Shown in pieces: positions 63,241-64,000 of a stretch of 64,000 bases of DNA. Position numbers and translations under genes: made by a program. The notes under the pieces are model-generated. The model did no database searches. It saw only the letters and a list, made by a program, of their open reading frames with translations, and was not told where the DNA came from. Source of the stretch: Burkholderia territorii (GTDB lineage Bacteria; Pseudomonadota; Gammaproteobacteria; Burkholderiales; Burkholderiaceae); contig NZ_CADFEJ010000004.1 of NCBI RefSeq assembly GCF_902833055.1, positions 124,001-188,000 on the forward strand, in the 5' to 3' direction. Each line of letters begins with the position of its first letter. The first letter of the stretch is position 1.

Positions 63241-64000
63241 TGGCCGACCCGACACCCGATCTGCGCCAGTGGCGCTATTTCGTGACCGTCGCCGACGAGC
63301 GCCATTTCGGCCGCGCGGCCGAGCGCCTGTCGATGACGCAGCCGCCGCTGTCGCAAGCGATTCGGGCGCTGGAGGACGCGCTCGGCGTCGCGCTGTTCGC
63401 GCGTACCAAGCGCTCGGTCGCGCTGACGGCGGTCGGTGCGGCGCTGTTGCCCGACGTGCGCCGGCTGCTCGCGGCGGCCGACGCGCTGCCGCCGCTCGCG
63501 CGGCGTCTCGCGCGCGGCGAAGCCGGCTCGCTGTCGCTCGCGTTCGTGTCGACCGCCGACTACGGGCTGCTGCCGTCGCTGCTGCGCGCGTTCGGCGCAC
63601 GCTATCCGCAGGTGCGGCTGCAGCTCGCGGAGGCGACGAGCGACGTGCAGATCGACGAACTCGTCGCGGGCCGCATCGACGCGGGGCTCGTGATTCCGCC
63701 GGTGCCGCCGCGCCACGCGGCCGCGCTGTCGTACCTGCCGGTCGTGCGCGAGCCGCTGGTGGTCGCGATGCCGGCGGCCGCGGCGCCCTGCGTAGCCGAA
63801 GACGAACCGGTGCATCTGGCCGAGCTGGCCGCGCTGCCGCTCGTCATCTTCCCGCGCCGTTTGGCGCCCGGCTTTTATGACATCATTACGGGCTGCTACG
63901 GCGCGGCGGGGGAAACTCCGCGCATCGGCCAGGAGGCGATCCAGATGCAGACGATCGTCAGCCTCGTGTCGGCCGGCATGGGCGTCGCACTGGTGCCGCA
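63241..64000 (+). CDS. LysR family transcriptional regulator (3' end outside the window)
   Basis: At least 253 residues are present and the frame is still open at the window end. It starts MADPTPDLRQWRYFVTVADERHFGRAAERLSMTQPPLSQAIRALE, the HcaR/BenM-like subgroup of LysR regulators, followed by an effector domain (LSLAFVSTADYGLLPSLLRAF). It is divergent from ilvD, so control of that gene is possible. Ligand unknown. Confidence 0.9.

Overview
The window looks like the main chromosome of a Burkholderia species, probably of the B. cepacia complex. This is inferred from gene content and order (nadC/nadB, rpmBG-radC, fkpB-ispH, livHMGF, the cysI-DUF934-cysHDN-cobA sulfate cluster beside cysB, lptFG/pepA/holC, ilvD), from the very high GC of the core genes, and from families typical of the genus (DUF2486, CysB-type regulators). 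No database search was possible.

The left core runs from 1 to about 21,960. It holds NAD biosynthesis (nadC, nadB), ribosomal proteins L28/L33, radC, an FKBP isomerase with IspH, a lipoprotein, the branched-chain amino acid permease and ATPase operon livHMGF, a DUF2278 protein, a GNAT enzyme, an acetylornithine aminotransferase, a ferredoxin-type reductase, small housekeeping genes, two LysR regulators and an alpha/beta hydrolase. Upstream of the aminotransferase there is a possible arginine attenuator: an Arg-rich 27-codon ORF, a hairpin and a U-tract terminator.

An AT-richer genomic island of about 24.5 kb lies between about 21,972 and 46,506. It is inserted in the 3' end of a tRNA-Leu(CAA) gene, with its tyrosine integrase directly beside the tRNA. 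A near-perfect copy of the tRNA 3' end marks the far side, and the terminator that probably belonged to the tRNA is stranded just outside it. The cargo comprises a P-loop ATPase with an apparent frameshift, a 48-aa basic protein, an H-NS-like protein with a DUF6881 partner, small membrane proteins, complete IS5-family and IS3-family elements, an 18-residue-repeat protein, and one large operon. That operon encodes a ~2,517-residue RTX-type protein with 15 repeats of about 125 residues, a HlyB-like ABC transporter, a HlyD-like adaptor, a TolC-like outer-membrane protein, a GT4 glycosyltransferase translationally coupled to the TolC-like gene, and a small membrane protein. Together they look like a self-contained type I secretion system that may glycosylate its substrate.

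The right core runs from about 46,570 to 64,000. A periplasmic ligand-binding protein and cysB lie on the minus strand. Opposite them is a complete assimilatory sulfate operon (sulfite reductase, DUF934, a four-cysteine CysH, CysD, CysN, CobA), with a convergent CbiX chelatase completing the siroheme supply. Then come the LPS export permeases lptG/lptF, divergent pepA-holC, a DUF2486 protein, a cytochrome c, ilvD, and a divergent LysR gene cut by the window end.
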